From assembly GCA_902549785.1 (NCBI GenBank), contig CACCWT010000002.1:3803-67802 (forward strand): a DNA stretch of 64,000 bases, written 5' to 3'. Below the pieces are notes generated by a model. It was not told the DNA's origin. It searched no databases and saw only the letters and a program-made list of their open reading frames with translations. The translations under genes and the position numbers were made by a program. Source of the stretch: an uncultured Pelagibacteraceae bacterium (GTDB lineage: Bacteria; Pseudomonadota; Alphaproteobacteria; Pelagibacterales; Pelagibacteraceae). This document shows, one piece after another, positions 9,209 to 17,621 of the stretch; position 1 is the first letter of the stretch, and each line of letters starts with the position of its first letter.

Positions 9209-10498
9209 ATGAATAAAGATGATATAATAGATCATTTTAAATCGGGAATTAAGGAAACTATAAATTCCAAAATAGGTGTTGAGCACGAAAAATTCCTTTT
9301 CTATAAGAAGAATAATAAAAGAATTAATTATTCTACAATTAAAGATATTTTCAAAATTTTATATGAATTTGGTTGGAAACCATCCTATGAAGGTGAGAAT
9401 GTTATAGCGTTAAATAAAGATAATAAGAGTATAACTTTAGAACCAGGTAATCAAATTGAGCTTGCAGGTGCTCAATTAAATAATATTCATGAAGTTTGCT
9501 CTGAAGCTAATAATTATTTGTTTGAACTTAAACAAGTTGTTGAAAAATTAGATTTAAAAATAGTAAGTGCTGGATTTGATCCAATATCTAAATTGTCTGA
9601 AATTCCGAACAATCCAAAAAAAAGATATGAAGTAATGACAAAGGATATGCCTAAAGGCGGACCTCTGAGTTTAGATATGATGTATAGAACATCTGGGACA
9701 CAGCTAAATCTAGACTACACGTCTGAGAATGATTTTATAAAAAAGTTTAAATTAGCAAATAGTTTAGTTCCGTTAAGTATCGCGCTTTTTGCAAACTCAT
9801 CAATAGTTGAGAAAAAAGATAGTAAATACTTATCATACCGATCAAAAGTATGGCAAGAAACATCAAGGGGTGGCCTTCCAGAAATTTTTTTAGAAAATGT
9901 TGATTTTGAAAAATATGCTGATTTTGTAATGGATTATCCAATACTGTTTTTAAAAAAAGATGATAAATATTTATCTGGTAAAAATTATAAATTTTCTGAT
10001 TATATGAATGGTAATATTCAAGAAATTAATAAATCTTTACCAAGTATTGACGATCTTGGATTGCATCTAAGTACTATATTTACAGAGAATAGATTAAAAC
10101 AATATATCGAATTAAGATCTATGGATACTTGTGGTTGGGACTGTATCTGTGCTGGCCCTGCTTTTTTTACTGGTCTTTTATACGGTAATTTAGACGAAGC
10201 ATTAGAATTCATTTCAAAATGGGAAAAGAAAGATTTATTGAATGCGTATAAAGATGCGCCTATGAAAGGACTTGATACAAATTTAATGGGTAAAGATATG
10301 ATTTATTGGATCTCTAACTTGTTAAAAATTGCTCAAAAAGGCTTAGAAAAGAGAGATTTTATTGGAAAAAGCGGTACAAACGAAACTAAATACTTGGAAC
10401 ATCTAAATAAGATTATCAATAATAAAGAAACAGTGGCCAGTCATGTTATAAATAAATTCTCTAAATTTCAAAATTTAGAAGATTTATATGACAAATAA
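9209..10498 (+). CDS. gshA: Glutamate-cysteine ligase (plant/alphaproteobacterial type, GCS2)
   Basis: A 429-residue cytosolic enzyme joining glutamate and cysteine with ATP, the first step of glutathione synthesis. The class is shown by IGVEHEKFLF, ITLEPGNQIELAGA, MYRTSGTQLNLDYTSE, the SRGGLPEIF segment and YIELRSMDTCG. These are hallmarks of the plant and alphaproteobacterial form rather than the E. coli type. It is followed by gshB with an 11-base overlap, so both glutathione genes are transcribed together. No regulatory site is visible in the 9-base gap upstream. Confidence 0.92.
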   Translation: MNKDDIIDHFKSGIKETINSKIGVEHEKFLFYKKNNKRINYSTIKDIFKILYEFGWKPSYEGENVIALNKDNKSITLEPGNQIELAGAQLNNIHEVCSEANNYLFELKQVVEKLDLKIVSAGFDPISKLSEIPNNPKKRYEVMTKDMPKGGPLSLDMMYRTSGTQLNLDYTSENDFIKKFKLANSLVPLSIALFANSSIVEKKDSKYLSYRSKVWQETSRGGLPEIFLENVDFEKYADFVMDYPILFLKKDDKYLSGKNYKFSDYMNGNIQEINKSLPSIDDLGLHLSTIFTENRLKQYIELRSMDTCGWDCICAGPAFFTGLLYGNLDEALEFISKWEKKDLLNAYKDAPMKGLDTNLMGKDMIYWISNLLKIAQKGLEKRDFIGKSGTNETKYLEHLNKIINNKETVASHVINKFSKFQNLEDLYDK

Positions 10499-11414
10499 AA
10501 TAATAGGCATACAAGGCGATAAATTAGATAAAATTAATATATCTTCTGATACATCAATATTTTTAGCTCATGAAGCTCAGAAACTAGGATATAAAATATT
10601 TTATTATACCCCTTCAAACTTATCCATCATCAAAAATAAAACATATGCAAATGGAGTATTTTTAAAATTAAATTATGAAAGAAAAAAATTTTATAAAATT
10701 TATAAAAAACAAAAAATTGACGTTGAAAATCTTAAATTTATTTTAATTAGGCAGGATCCTCCGTTTAATTCAGAATATTTAATTACTACTCTCATTTTAG
10801 ATGATTTAAAAAAAACAAGAGTAATAAATAACCCAGTGGCCATTAGAAATGTATCTGAAAAATTATATTCGAAAAAATTCATAAAATATATGCCAGACAC
10901 AATATTTTCAAATAATATTGAAGAAGTTAAGAAGTTTTATAATCAAAATAAAAGTATAATTATGAAACCTATTAACGGATACGGAGGTAATCAAATTCAT
11001 CTTATTAAAAATAAGTTTAACAAAAAACTTATTACAAATTTTTTAAATAAAAATGGCCATTCAATGTTTCAAAAATTTTTAAAAAATATTTCTAGAGGAG
11101 ATAAAAGAGTTTTTATTATTAATGGTAAAGTATGTGGTGCAATTTCACGAGTTCCCAAGAAAGGTTCATTTTTAAGTAATATGAGCAAAGGCGCTGTACC
11201 GAAACTTACTAGCCTTACCAAAAAAGAAATTAGGATTTCAAAAATTATTGGTAAAAGATTAAAGAAAGATAATATTTATTTTGCTGGGATAGACTTTATA
11301 GATCAACATTTAAATGGAGATATAAATGTAACCTCTCCTACTGGATTAAAAACATACTACGACCTATCTAAAATAAATCTTGCTAAGACATTTTGGAAAG
11401 GTTTAAAAGCTTGA
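10488..11414 (+). CDS. gshB: Glutathione synthetase
   Basis: A 308-residue ATP-grasp ligase adding glycine to gamma-glutamylcysteine. Visible family features are IRQDPPFN (near residue 89), NNPVAIRNVSEKLYSKKF, the ATP-binding IIMKPINGYGGNQI (near 157), KRVFIINGKVCGAISRVPKKGSF and the late NVTSPTGL loop. The length is near the usual 310-320. It overlaps gshA by 11 bases and the DMT gene by 4. Because SAR11 cells generally depend on external glycine or its precursors, this gene ties glutathione supply to the glycine-related operon at 17.6-20.7 kb (inference). Confidence 0.93.
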   Translation: MTNKIIGIQGDKLDKINISSDTSIFLAHEAQKLGYKIFYYTPSNLSIIKNKTYANGVFLKLNYERKKFYKIYKKQKIDVENLKFILIRQDPPFNSEYLITTLILDDLKKTRVINNPVAIRNVSEKLYSKKFIKYMPDTIFSNNIEEVKKFYNQNKSIIMKPINGYGGNQIHLIKNKFNKKLITNFLNKNGHSMFQKFLKNISRGDKRVFIINGKVCGAISRVPKKGSFLSNMSKGAVPKLTSLTKKEIRISKIIGKRLKKDNIYFAGIDFIDQHLNGDINVTSPTGLKTYYDLSKINLAKTFWKGLKA

Positions 11415-12286
11415 ATAAATTATCTGATCAAAAAAAAGGATCATTGCTAGCTTTCGTTGCTGTAATGTTCATAACACCTGACTCACTTTTAATTAGACTT
11501 TCTAATATCGAAACTTGGGGAATGCTTTTTTATAGAGGTATAATCCCTTTTTTTATAGTTTTTATTGGATTGTTATTATTTTATAGAAAAAATTTCATAA
11601 AAGCATTTTTCAAAGTTGGCACTGTTGGTATATTTTATGCTATCAGCTTTTCAATATGTAATATTACTTTCATAATATCTATTCAAAATACTAATGTAGC
11701 TAATACCTTGATCATGATTGCATTAGCACCAATGCTATCTGCAATTTTAGGTGCTATTTTTCTAAAAGAGATACCTGGTAAGGGAACTTGGATAGCTATT
11801 TTTATTACATTTTTTGCTGTTTTGTTCATATTCTATGACTCCATTAAAATAGGAAATCTCTTTGGAAATATTATGGGATTTGTTACCGCTGCAGGGTTAG
11901 CAGTCAACGCTGTATTGATAAGATATGCTAAAGACAGAGATCTTTTGCCATCTGCTGTCATGGGAAAATTAGGAGTTGCAGTTTTTGCCTTCTTTTTTGT
12001 AGAAAACTTCAATTTAGTCGGATCTGATCAGATTTATATACCTTTGATGTGCATAGTTTGTGTAGCTCTTCCATTTGTTTTAGTAACAATTGCACCTAGG
12101 TTTATTCCAGCTGAGGAAGTGAATTTGTTTTTCTTGCTTGAAACCATAATTGGACCAATTTGGGTTTGGTTGGTTATTAAAGAGCAACCAACTTTAGAGA
12201 CCATTATTGGGGGAATTATAATTATAACAACTATAGGCATCCACTCATTTTTAAAATTAAGAGAACCTCAAAAAATTATTAATTAA
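11411..12286 (+). CDS. DMT superfamily permease (EamA domains)
   Basis: A 291-residue integral membrane protein with about ten hydrophobic segments and two EamA repeats. Typical features are WGMLFYRG in the first helix pair, NVANTLIMIALAPMLSAILGAIFLKEIPG, and ETIIGPIWVWLVIKEQP in the second repeat. The substrate cannot be read from sequence; family members carry amino acids and other small metabolites. The TTG at 11411 overlaps the gshB stop (TTGA) and has AAGG about ten bases upstream. An in-frame TTG at 11393 is possible but lies deeper in gshB. Co-transcription with gshAB suggests a thiol, amino acid or dipeptide substrate (inference). Confidence 0.85.
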   Translation: MNKLSDQKKGSLLAFVAVMFITPDSLLIRLSNIETWGMLFYRGIIPFFIVFIGLLLFYRKNFIKAFFKVGTVGIFYAISFSICNITFIISIQNTNVANTLIMIALAPMLSAILGAIFLKEIPGKGTWIAIFITFFAVLFIFYDSIKIGNLFGNIMGFVTAAGLAVNAVLIRYAKDRDLLPSAVMGKLGVAVFAFFFVENFNLVGSDQIYIPLMCIVCVALPFVLVTIAPRFIPAEEVNLFFLLETIIGPIWVWLVIKEQPTLETIIGGIIIITTIGIHSFLKLREPQKIIN

Positions 12287-12327
12287 TTTCTTGATTTAAT
12301 ATTAATTCATCCATAGATAGCGAAATT

Positions 12328-13650
12328 ATGGAGAAGATATTAAAAAACTCATGGGCCCTTTTTACTGGAATGGGACTAATTATGTTAGCTCACGGTTTCC
12401 AAGTATCCTTGCTAGGAGTAAGAGCCGTACATGAGAGTTTTAGTATAACAGCTACAGGGTTTATGTTAACGGGGTATTTTGTTGGGTACTTTATCGGTGC
12501 ACGATCAGTACCTATCCTTGTTTCAAGGGTAGGACACATAAGGGTGTTTGCAGCTTTTGCCTCAATTGCATCAATAGTCGTATTAGTTCACTCAATTGTA
12601 ATAAATCCTTTTACTTGGTTTGTGCTTAGAGTTTTTTCAGGATTTTCTATGGTTTGTCTTTATACCATTGCAGAAAGTTGGTTAAACGATAGGGCAAGTA
12701 ATAAAAATAGAGGAAGTGTTTTATCAATTTATATGATTGTACTCTTTAGTTCTATGGCAATAGGAATGTTTTTTTTAAATTTTAGTAGACCTGAAAACTT
12801 TCAACCTTTTATCTTAGTTTCATTATTTATGTCTTTATCACTTGTTCCAATTCTACTTACAAAAAAGAAAGCTCCAAAATTTAAAAAAATTATTGGAATG
12901 AAAATTAAAGAACTTTATGAAGCCTCCCCGTTTGGTATGGTAAGTGCTGTTTTGTGTGGTGTTTGTCATTCTGCAATGTTTGCATTAATTGCCGTGTATG
13001 CTGCGGCAATGAATTTTAGCATATTTGAAATATCTTTTGTAACTTTTCTAGTTGCAATTTCTGGTGCTATCTCACAATGGCCAATTGGAAAACTATCTGA
13101 TATTTATGACAGAAGGACAGTAACTGTTTATTCGACGTTTGCTGCAGCTTTTTTTGCGCTATGTGCAATTTTTTCTGTAGGTACAATGCATTTGCCCGAT
13201 GGATTAGCAAGTTCAAAGTTTTGGTTTTATGTGTTTACAGGTTTATATGCATTTTTTAGTCTTCCAATGTTCGCATTAATATTTGCGCATACAAATGATT
13301 TTGTAGCTAAAGAAAAGTTTGTTTCTGCAGGTGCAGGTTTACAATTTGCTTTTGGTATGGGAGCTATGAGTGGTCCATTTTTGTGCTCTTTGTTTATGGA
13401 TTTTGTTGGCGAAAATGGCTATTTTATTTTTTTGATCATATTTCATATTTTGATAGGTATGTACGGTGTATATAGAATGAGGGTAAGAGAAGTTATTGAA
13501 AACCCTGAGTCTCAGTTTACACCTTTGCCAACAACAATTACGCCAATCGGTTTAGAATTAAATCCAGCGGCTGAACCTATTGAAGAACCATCAAAATCAG
13601 ACTCAAATAATGTAAATGGGACTAAGGAAGTCACAAATACTTTAGGGTAA
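12328..13650 (+). CDS. MFS transporter
   Basis: A 440-residue protein with about twelve hydrophobic segments and features of YcaD/YfkF-like major facilitators. GYFVGYFIGARSVPILVSRVGHIRVFAAFA carries the loop 2-3 motif, YTIAESWLNDRASNKNRGSVLSIYM follows, and GPIGKLSD-like QWPIGKLSDIYDRR marks the second half. The final 50 residues are hydrophilic, rich in Pro, Glu and Asn, and probably cytoplasmic. The substrate is unknown. It stands 41 bases after the previous gene and faces the convergent dehydrogenase 31 bases downstream. Confidence 0.85.
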   Translation: MEKILKNSWALFTGMGLIMLAHGFQVSLLGVRAVHESFSITATGFMLTGYFVGYFIGARSVPILVSRVGHIRVFAAFASIASIVVLVHSIVINPFTWFVLRVFSGFSMVCLYTIAESWLNDRASNKNRGSVLSIYMIVLFSSMAIGMFFLNFSRPENFQPFILVSLFMSLSLVPILLTKKKAPKFKKIIGMKIKELYEASPFGMVSAVLCGVCHSAMFALIAVYAAAMNFSIFEISFVTFLVAISGAISQWPIGKLSDIYDRRTVTVYSTFAAAFFALCAIFSVGTMHLPDGLASSKFWFYVFTGLYAFFSLPMFALIFAHTNDFVAKEKFVSAGAGLQFAFGMGAMSGPFLCSLFMDFVGENGYFIFLIIFHILIGMYGVYRMRVREVIENPESQFTPLPTTITPIGLELNPAAEPIEEPSKSDSNNVNGTKEVTNTLG

Positions 13651-13681
13651 TTCTTAATAAAATTAATAATTAACAAAACAA

Positions 13682-14707
13682 TTAATATCCTAGATCAGGG
13701 TCCACTTGATTAGATAGTTCTTTTTTATCAATAAATAGTTTTAAATTATCAAAAAACTTTTCTAAAACCATTTCTATATATTTTCCTTTACTATCTGACG
13801 ATATGTGAGGTGTAATTACCAAATTTGGAGTATCCCAGAATTTAGAATTTCTATTTAAAGGCTCTTCTGAAAAAACATCTAAAATTGCTCCAGAAATTTC
13901 ATTTTTTTTTAATTTTTTTTGTAGATGCTCATAATCCATTACAGATTGACGACCTATATTAACAATTCCACAGAAAGGTTTTAAAACATCTAATCTTTTT
14001 TTATTAATTAAATCTTTTGTTTCATTTGTTTCAGGAACAGCTAAATAGAGAAAATCGGCTTTAGGTAAAACTTCATCAATTTTATCAAAAGTTATGACCT
14101 TTGAACATCCTTCAACTTTTCTACCTCTTCTATTTATACCAATTACATTCGCACCTAAAGAACTGATATGTTTAATCATTGACCCTCCTAATGATCCAGT
14201 GCCTACAGCCACAACTGTTTTATTCTCAATTGGATTGCTTAAAAGAGTTATAAACTCCTTGTTTTTTTGATTAGTAATTATTTTTGTCATATGATTTTGA
14301 AGCATCAAAATACTCATTAAACCAAACTCTCCTGCTTTTTTTGCGTGTATCCCACTACTATTTGTTATGACTAAATCTTTTTTAATCCAATTAAATGGGT
14401 AAAGATGATTAACTCCTGCTGAAACAATGTGAATCCATTTTAAATTTGGTGCAATTTTACTTAAATCTTTTGTTGGAAAGTTCCATGCAAGTAAAATATC
14501 TGCATTTTTCATCGAAGAAATCCAATTGTCATCATCCCAATCAACCAAATATGAGATTTTATTCTTTATCTCAGGATATTTATTAAGCTTGCTCTCAAAC
14601 AAATCTTTTGGAACACTACTATTTTTTTCACCTTCTAAATCACAAGGCAAAGAACCTTTTTTCCAGTGATTATTTCTTATATGAATTTTAATTTTTCCTT
14701 TGAGCAT
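13682..14707 (-). CDS. D-2-hydroxyacid dehydrogenase family protein
   Basis: A 341-residue NAD(P)-binding oxidoreductase. The substrate-domain pattern NLKWIHIVSAGVNHL is near residue 84. The Rossmann loop VAVGTGSLGGSMIKHI is near 165, followed by GINRRGR, whose arginines favour NADP(H). The catalytic region has LVITPHISSDSKGKY, where the His follows the conserved Pro. It belongs to the GhrA-like/phosphoglycerate-dehydrogenase superfamily, but the substrate (glyoxylate, hydroxypyruvate or another 2-ketoacid) is not decided by what is visible. It is a single gene, divergent from yajQ with 97 bases between them. Confidence 0.85.
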   Translation of the reverse strand: MLKGKIKIHIRNNHWKKGSLPCDLEGEKNSSVPKDLFESKLNKYPEIKNKISYLVDWDDDNWISSMKNADILLAWNFPTKDLSKIAPNLKWIHIVSAGVNHLYPFNWIKKDLVITNSSGIHAKKAGEFGLMSILMLQNHMTKIITNQKNKEFITLLSNPIENKTVVAVGTGSLGGSMIKHISSLGANVIGINRRGRKVEGCSKVITFDKIDEVLPKADFLYLAVPETNETKDLINKKRLDVLKPFCGIVNIGRQSVMDYEHLQKKLKKNEISGAILDVFSEEPLNRNSKFWDTPNLVITPHISSDSKGKYIEMVLEKFFDNLKLFIDKKELSNQVDPDLGY

Positions 14708-14804
14708 TTAAAATTAAAATATACCAAAACTTTAAAAATTATAACAATGATTAAAGAAGGTTGTTCTCATAAAAAAATGTAATATTGTATAGAATATTTA
14801 AATT

Positions 14805-15290
14805 ATGCCTTCGTTTGATGTAATAAGTAAAATTAATTATCAAGAATTTGACAATGCTCTTGCAAATTGTTTAAGAGAAATTGCGAACCGATATGATTTT
14901 AAGGGACTTAATATTTCAATTGAAAGAAAAGATAAAATAATAACTACAATAGCGCCAGATGAATTAAAATTAAAACAAGTAAATGAATTGTTACAAGTTC
15001 ATCTTGTAAGAAGAAAAGTAGATCCAAGGGTAATAATCGTTAAAAATTCAGAAGGTGCAGCCGGCGGCACCATTAGACAAGTCAGTGAATTAGCAGAGGG
15101 AATTAGTCAAGAAAATGCTAAGAAGATTATTGCTGATGTAAAAAAACTAAAACTAAAAATCCAAATTAAAATTCAAGGAGAAGAATTAAGAGCACAAGGA
15201 AAAAAAAGAGATGACCTTCAAGAAGCAATATCTGCTATACAAGGTATTGATATAGGACTTCCAATTGAATTTATAAACTTTAGAGATTAA
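14805..15290 (+). CDS. yajQ: YajQ family nucleotide-binding protein (DUF520)
   Basis: A 161-residue cytosolic protein matching YajQ over its full length: MPSFDVISKINYQEFDNAL, EIANRYDFKG, the central RQVSELAEGISQENAKKI and the C-terminal KRDDLQEAISAIQ, ending in NFRD. Two ferredoxin-like domains bind nucleotides, and some homologues bind cyclic di-GMP and affect transcription. No diguanylate cyclase is visible in the window. It is followed by a 40-residue membrane protein gene after six bases. Confidence 0.95.
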   Translation: MPSFDVISKINYQEFDNALANCLREIANRYDFKGLNISIERKDKIITTIAPDELKLKQVNELLQVHLVRRKVDPRVIIVKNSEGAAGGTIRQVSELAEGISQENAKKIIADVKKLKLKIQIKIQGEELRAQGKKRDDLQEAISAIQGIDIGLPIEFINFRD

Positions 15291-15296
15291 TTAAAT

Positions 15297-15419
15297 ATGA
15301 CTGAAATCATTTTAGGTATATTCGTTATTATTGTCGTAAGTTTTTATTTATTTAGACCTACTTCAAAACAAGAAGAGAAAGATTTGAAATCTAAAAATAA
15401 TTGGCGTGGTGGATTTTAA
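15297..15419 (+). CDS. Small single-pass membrane protein (40 aa), unknown function
   Basis: An ATG six bases after yajQ opens a 40-residue frame ending in TAA. Residues 3-19 are strongly hydrophobic (ILGIFVIIVV core). The rest is charged (KQEEKDLKSKN) and ends in WRGGF, so it looks like a single-pass membrane peptide with a cytoplasmic tail. Position and reading frame suggest co-expression with yajQ. I do not recognise the family. A second tiny frame (26 residues from 15422 to a TAA at 15502) follows but has no convincing start and is not called. Confidence 0.5.
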   Translation: MTEIILGIFVIIVVSFYLFRPTSKQEEKDLKSKNNWRGGF

Positions 15420-15533
15420 AGGTTAAACTAAAACCAGAACTAGAACACGGTGAGATAAATTTGTTGAAAAATTTTATCGATTGGAAATTTGTTGAGCCTT
15501 AATTAGCTTAATTAATTAAAGAAAGGGAAAACT

Positions 15534-15791
15534 ATGAACTTTGTTGGAACAACAACATATCAAGGAACTAAAAAAGATGCAGATGAATTATACAGTATAT
15601 TTAAAGATGATCTTGCAAAATGCACGTCATCATTTGAATGGGCACACATTCGTGAAGGTAAAGTGATTTTTATTGCAAATGTCACTGATGAAGAAAAATT
15701 TTATGCCTTATTTGAAGATCAAAGATCTAAAGACTGGAACGCAAAGTTTAATGCTAAAGATGAAGCTTGGAAACTTGAGAAAATAATGTAA
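15534..15791 (+). CDS. Conserved-looking small soluble protein (85 aa), unknown function
   Basis: An 85-residue protein preceded by a good ribosome-binding site (AAAGGG, 15522-15527) and an ATG. It has no hydrophobic segment. Residues about 44-60 read VIFIANVTDEEKFYALF and the end is Lys/Trp-rich (SKDWNAKFNAKDEAWKLEKIM), so the order of strands and helices would fit a small alpha/beta (ferredoxin-like) fold, which is a guess. I do not recognise it. It is flanked by short intergenic segments and is probably transcribed alone. Confidence 0.6.
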   Translation: MNFVGTTTYQGTKKDADELYSIFKDDLAKCTSSFEWAHIREGKVIFIANVTDEEKFYALFEDQRSKDWNAKFNAKDEAWKLEKIM

Positions 15792-15807
15792 CTAGTTCCC
15801 AAACTAG
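15792..15807 (+). terminator. weak hairpin after the 85-aa gene
   Basis: CTAGTT-CCCA-AACTAG forms a perfect six-pair stem with a four-base loop. It begins right at the end of the 85-aa gene, and ACCTTTTG follows. The stem has only two G-C pairs and the T-run is interrupted, so it is a marginal intrinsic terminator at best. Confidence 0.3.
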
Positions 15808-15878
15808 ACCTTTTGAGATAAATTTAATAGCCATTTTTAAAGTAATTAGACTCATGGTTCAGGATTTGGTAATCTTGG

Positions 15879-16046
15879 ATGATGGATCAACTAATACCTG
15901 TAGTGTACATGATAGGAGTTCTATTGTTGGTTCTACCTGCTTTTTTACAATCTAATTCTAAATTAAAGCAATTGTTAACTAATTTTACTATTTGGATTAT
16001 CATAGTGCTTATAATTTTAACTTTTATTTATTTATTTAAGGATTAA
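15879..16046 (+). CDS. Small two-helix membrane protein (55 aa), unknown function
   Basis: A frame of 55 codons starts at tandem ATG codons (15879 or 15882) and ends in a TAA whose last base is the first base of the next start codon (TAATG). Two hydrophobic segments are visible: residues about 6-22 (LIPVVYMIGVLLLVLPAFL) and 37-52 (FTIWIIIVLIILTFIY), joined by a short polar hinge. The stop-start overlap argues that it is real and translationally coupled to the lyase-like gene. The family is not recognised. Confidence 0.6.
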   Translation: MMDQLIPVVYMIGVLLLVLPAFLQSNSKLKQLLTNFTIWIIIVLIILTFIYLFKD

Positions 16047-17290
16047 TGAAAAAACTTTTAGGGATAGTGGTTCTGGTTTTGTTGTGGAGCGGGAGTGCTT
16101 TTTCCAAAACGATAAATAGTTATGAAGATCTAGACTTAACTTCTAAACCTAAAAAGGTTTTATCAAAAAGCAAAACAAAAGCTTTATGGAATGCTTTCAG
16201 CAAAGCAAAAGAGTGTTTTGAACACCCAACTTATGGCGAAGGTTTTGGATATAAATTAACTAAACAAAAAGAAGATTATTTCATTAAAAAAGAATGGATT
16301 ACTCCCTTTTATAAACTGTCTGATGAAGACAAACATAAGATAAGTTTAAGTAGAGCACCAAAACCACTTGAGAAAATAAAATTAGATGAAAGTTACGGTG
16401 AAGAATTAGAAGAAGCTAATTTTGCAATAAATTATTTTCAAGAGGCAGCATATGTAGGAAGAGCTAGCAATAATGAAGAAAATATCAATAAAATTAAAGC
16501 GGTATTATTAGATTGGGCTCAAAAAGATGCTTTAAGAAAAGGTATCAATGTTTCTTGGGGTAAAAAACCTGTGGATTGGCAAATGATGGTACTAATAAAT
16601 TCAATCTTAACAACTACAGCTGTTATCGCTGACAAGTTAGATGCAGAGGAAAGAAAAATTTTAGGACCTTGGTTAAATAATTTAGTAAAAAAAGTTGCTA
16701 AAAGTAGATGGAAGGATAGGCAAGATAATAAAGCTTATCTAACTTCTTATATTACAATGATTTGGGGATTAATGATCAATGATTTGAAAGCTGTCCAGCA
16801 TTCAATTGATGTGGTTAAGCTTGCCATTAATGATATGAGACCAGACGGTAGTTTTCCTATTGATACTCAAAGAAGTGGTATGGGATTAAAATATAATGCT
16901 GATAGTTATGGATATCTATTAATGATGGCATCTCTTTTAAAGGATACTACAGAACAAGATTTATTTAAATATAATGTAGATGATCGAAGTCTACATAACG
17001 GGGCAGATTTTGTAATCAAAGGTATAATGGATCCCTCTAAAACAAATCAAATCTATGCAATCTCGTGTCCAGGTGGGGGTGATCGATGGGGATCAATTGA
17101 AAAACCTTCAAAAAGTTTTATAAAATCTTCAACTTATTTGATGGTGTATGTAAGTAAATTTCCAGATTATAAAAATTCAGATGTAGTTTTAAAAAAATAT
17201 AACGATACCTATAATAATAAATATTTACCAAAAATTAAATCTGAGCCTTCTAGAGTTTTCACATTGCACCCAATGTTAATTACAAAATAA
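16046..17290 (+). CDS. Secreted alginate-lyase-like protein (alpha/alpha toroid)
   Basis: A 414-residue protein with a clear signal peptide (MKKLLGIVVLVLLWSGSAFS, cleavage near residue 20). The body is helical. It contains a DNKAYLTSYITMIWGLMINDL segment near 232, then NDMRPDGSFPIDTQRSGMGLKYNADSYGYLLMMA near 270-305, which follows the NNH...DGS-P...R-L-YH pattern of alginate lyase (PL5/PL17-related) domains. The usual Tyr-His catalytic pair of that motif reads KYN here, so activity is uncertain. It would act in the periplasm or outside the cell. A second lyase-like gene occurs at 61986-63119. Confidence 0.65.
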   Translation: MKKLLGIVVLVLLWSGSAFSKTINSYEDLDLTSKPKKVLSKSKTKALWNAFSKAKECFEHPTYGEGFGYKLTKQKEDYFIKKEWITPFYKLSDEDKHKISLSRAPKPLEKIKLDESYGEELEEANFAINYFQEAAYVGRASNNEENINKIKAVLLDWAQKDALRKGINVSWGKKPVDWQMMVLINSILTTTAVIADKLDAEERKILGPWLNNLVKKVAKSRWKDRQDNKAYLTSYITMIWGLMINDLKAVQHSIDVVKLAINDMRPDGSFPIDTQRSGMGLKYNADSYGYLLMMASLLKDTTEQDLFKYNVDDRSLHNGADFVIKGIMDPSKTNQIYAISCPGGGDRWGSIEKPSKSFIKSSTYLMVYVSKFPDYKNSDVVLKKYNDTYNNKYLPKIKSEPSRVFTLHPMLITK

Positions 17291-17323
17291 AATGAAAAAA
17301 CTTTTAAGGATCATAATTCAGTG

Positions 17324-17362
17324 TTATAGGATTTTATAGGATAACTCGATAATAACTCGATA
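17324..17362. repeat. adjacent 10-bp and 11-bp short tandem repeats
   Basis: TTATAGGAT occurs at 17324-17332 and 17334-17342 (period 10). It runs directly into two perfect tandem copies of ATAACTCGATA at 17341-17351 and 17352-17362. The repeats fill the gap between the lyase-like gene and the 75-aa gene. Periods of one helical turn could be protein sites on one face of DNA, or simply replication slippage. Confidence 0.6.
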
Positions 17363-17392
17363 ATGAAGAGATAAAACAAGGATTGAAGTAGT

Positions 17393-17620
17393 TTGAACAA
17401 AGAAAACGCAAGTAAACTGTGGAAAATTATTCAGGAAGCTGGTGATTATTTACAAGGACAACTTCCAGATCATCCTAATCATCCTAAAGGCAGAAATCCT
17501 TATGCACATGTCGCAATTTGCGTAAAGAGTAAATTTAATGCAAGTTATAAAGATATTGAGGATGAAAAATTTGATGAAATAGTAAATTATATAAATTTCC
17601 TTAAAGAAAATCCTAGCTAA
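17393..17620 (+). CDS. Small soluble protein (75 aa), unknown function
   Basis: A 75-residue protein read from a TTG codon with AAGGA ten bases upstream; no ATG is available in frame. The sequence has a His/Pro-rich middle (LPDHPNHPKGRNPYAHVAICVKSK), where four histidines could bind a metal, and an acidic-basic C-terminal helix. No signal peptide or membrane segment is present. I do not recognise the family. It converges with the threonine aldolase gene, leaving one base between the two. Confidence 0.55.
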   Translation: MNKENASKLWKIIQEAGDYLQGQLPDHPNHPKGRNPYAHVAICVKSKFNASYKDIEDEKFDEIVNYINFLKENPS

Positions 17621-17621
17621 A

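Noticed and set aside
15401..15502. Tiny frame ending in VKLKPELEHGEINLL and FIDWKFVEP after the 40-aa gene
   Set aside because: The only start is a TTG inside the preceding gene, with no ribosome site; it may be coding but cannot be supported.
17292..17339. 15-codon frame MKKLLRIIIQCYRIL before the repeats
   Set aside because: It imitates the start of a signal peptide but is too short and ends in the repeat region; probably a chance frame or a relic.
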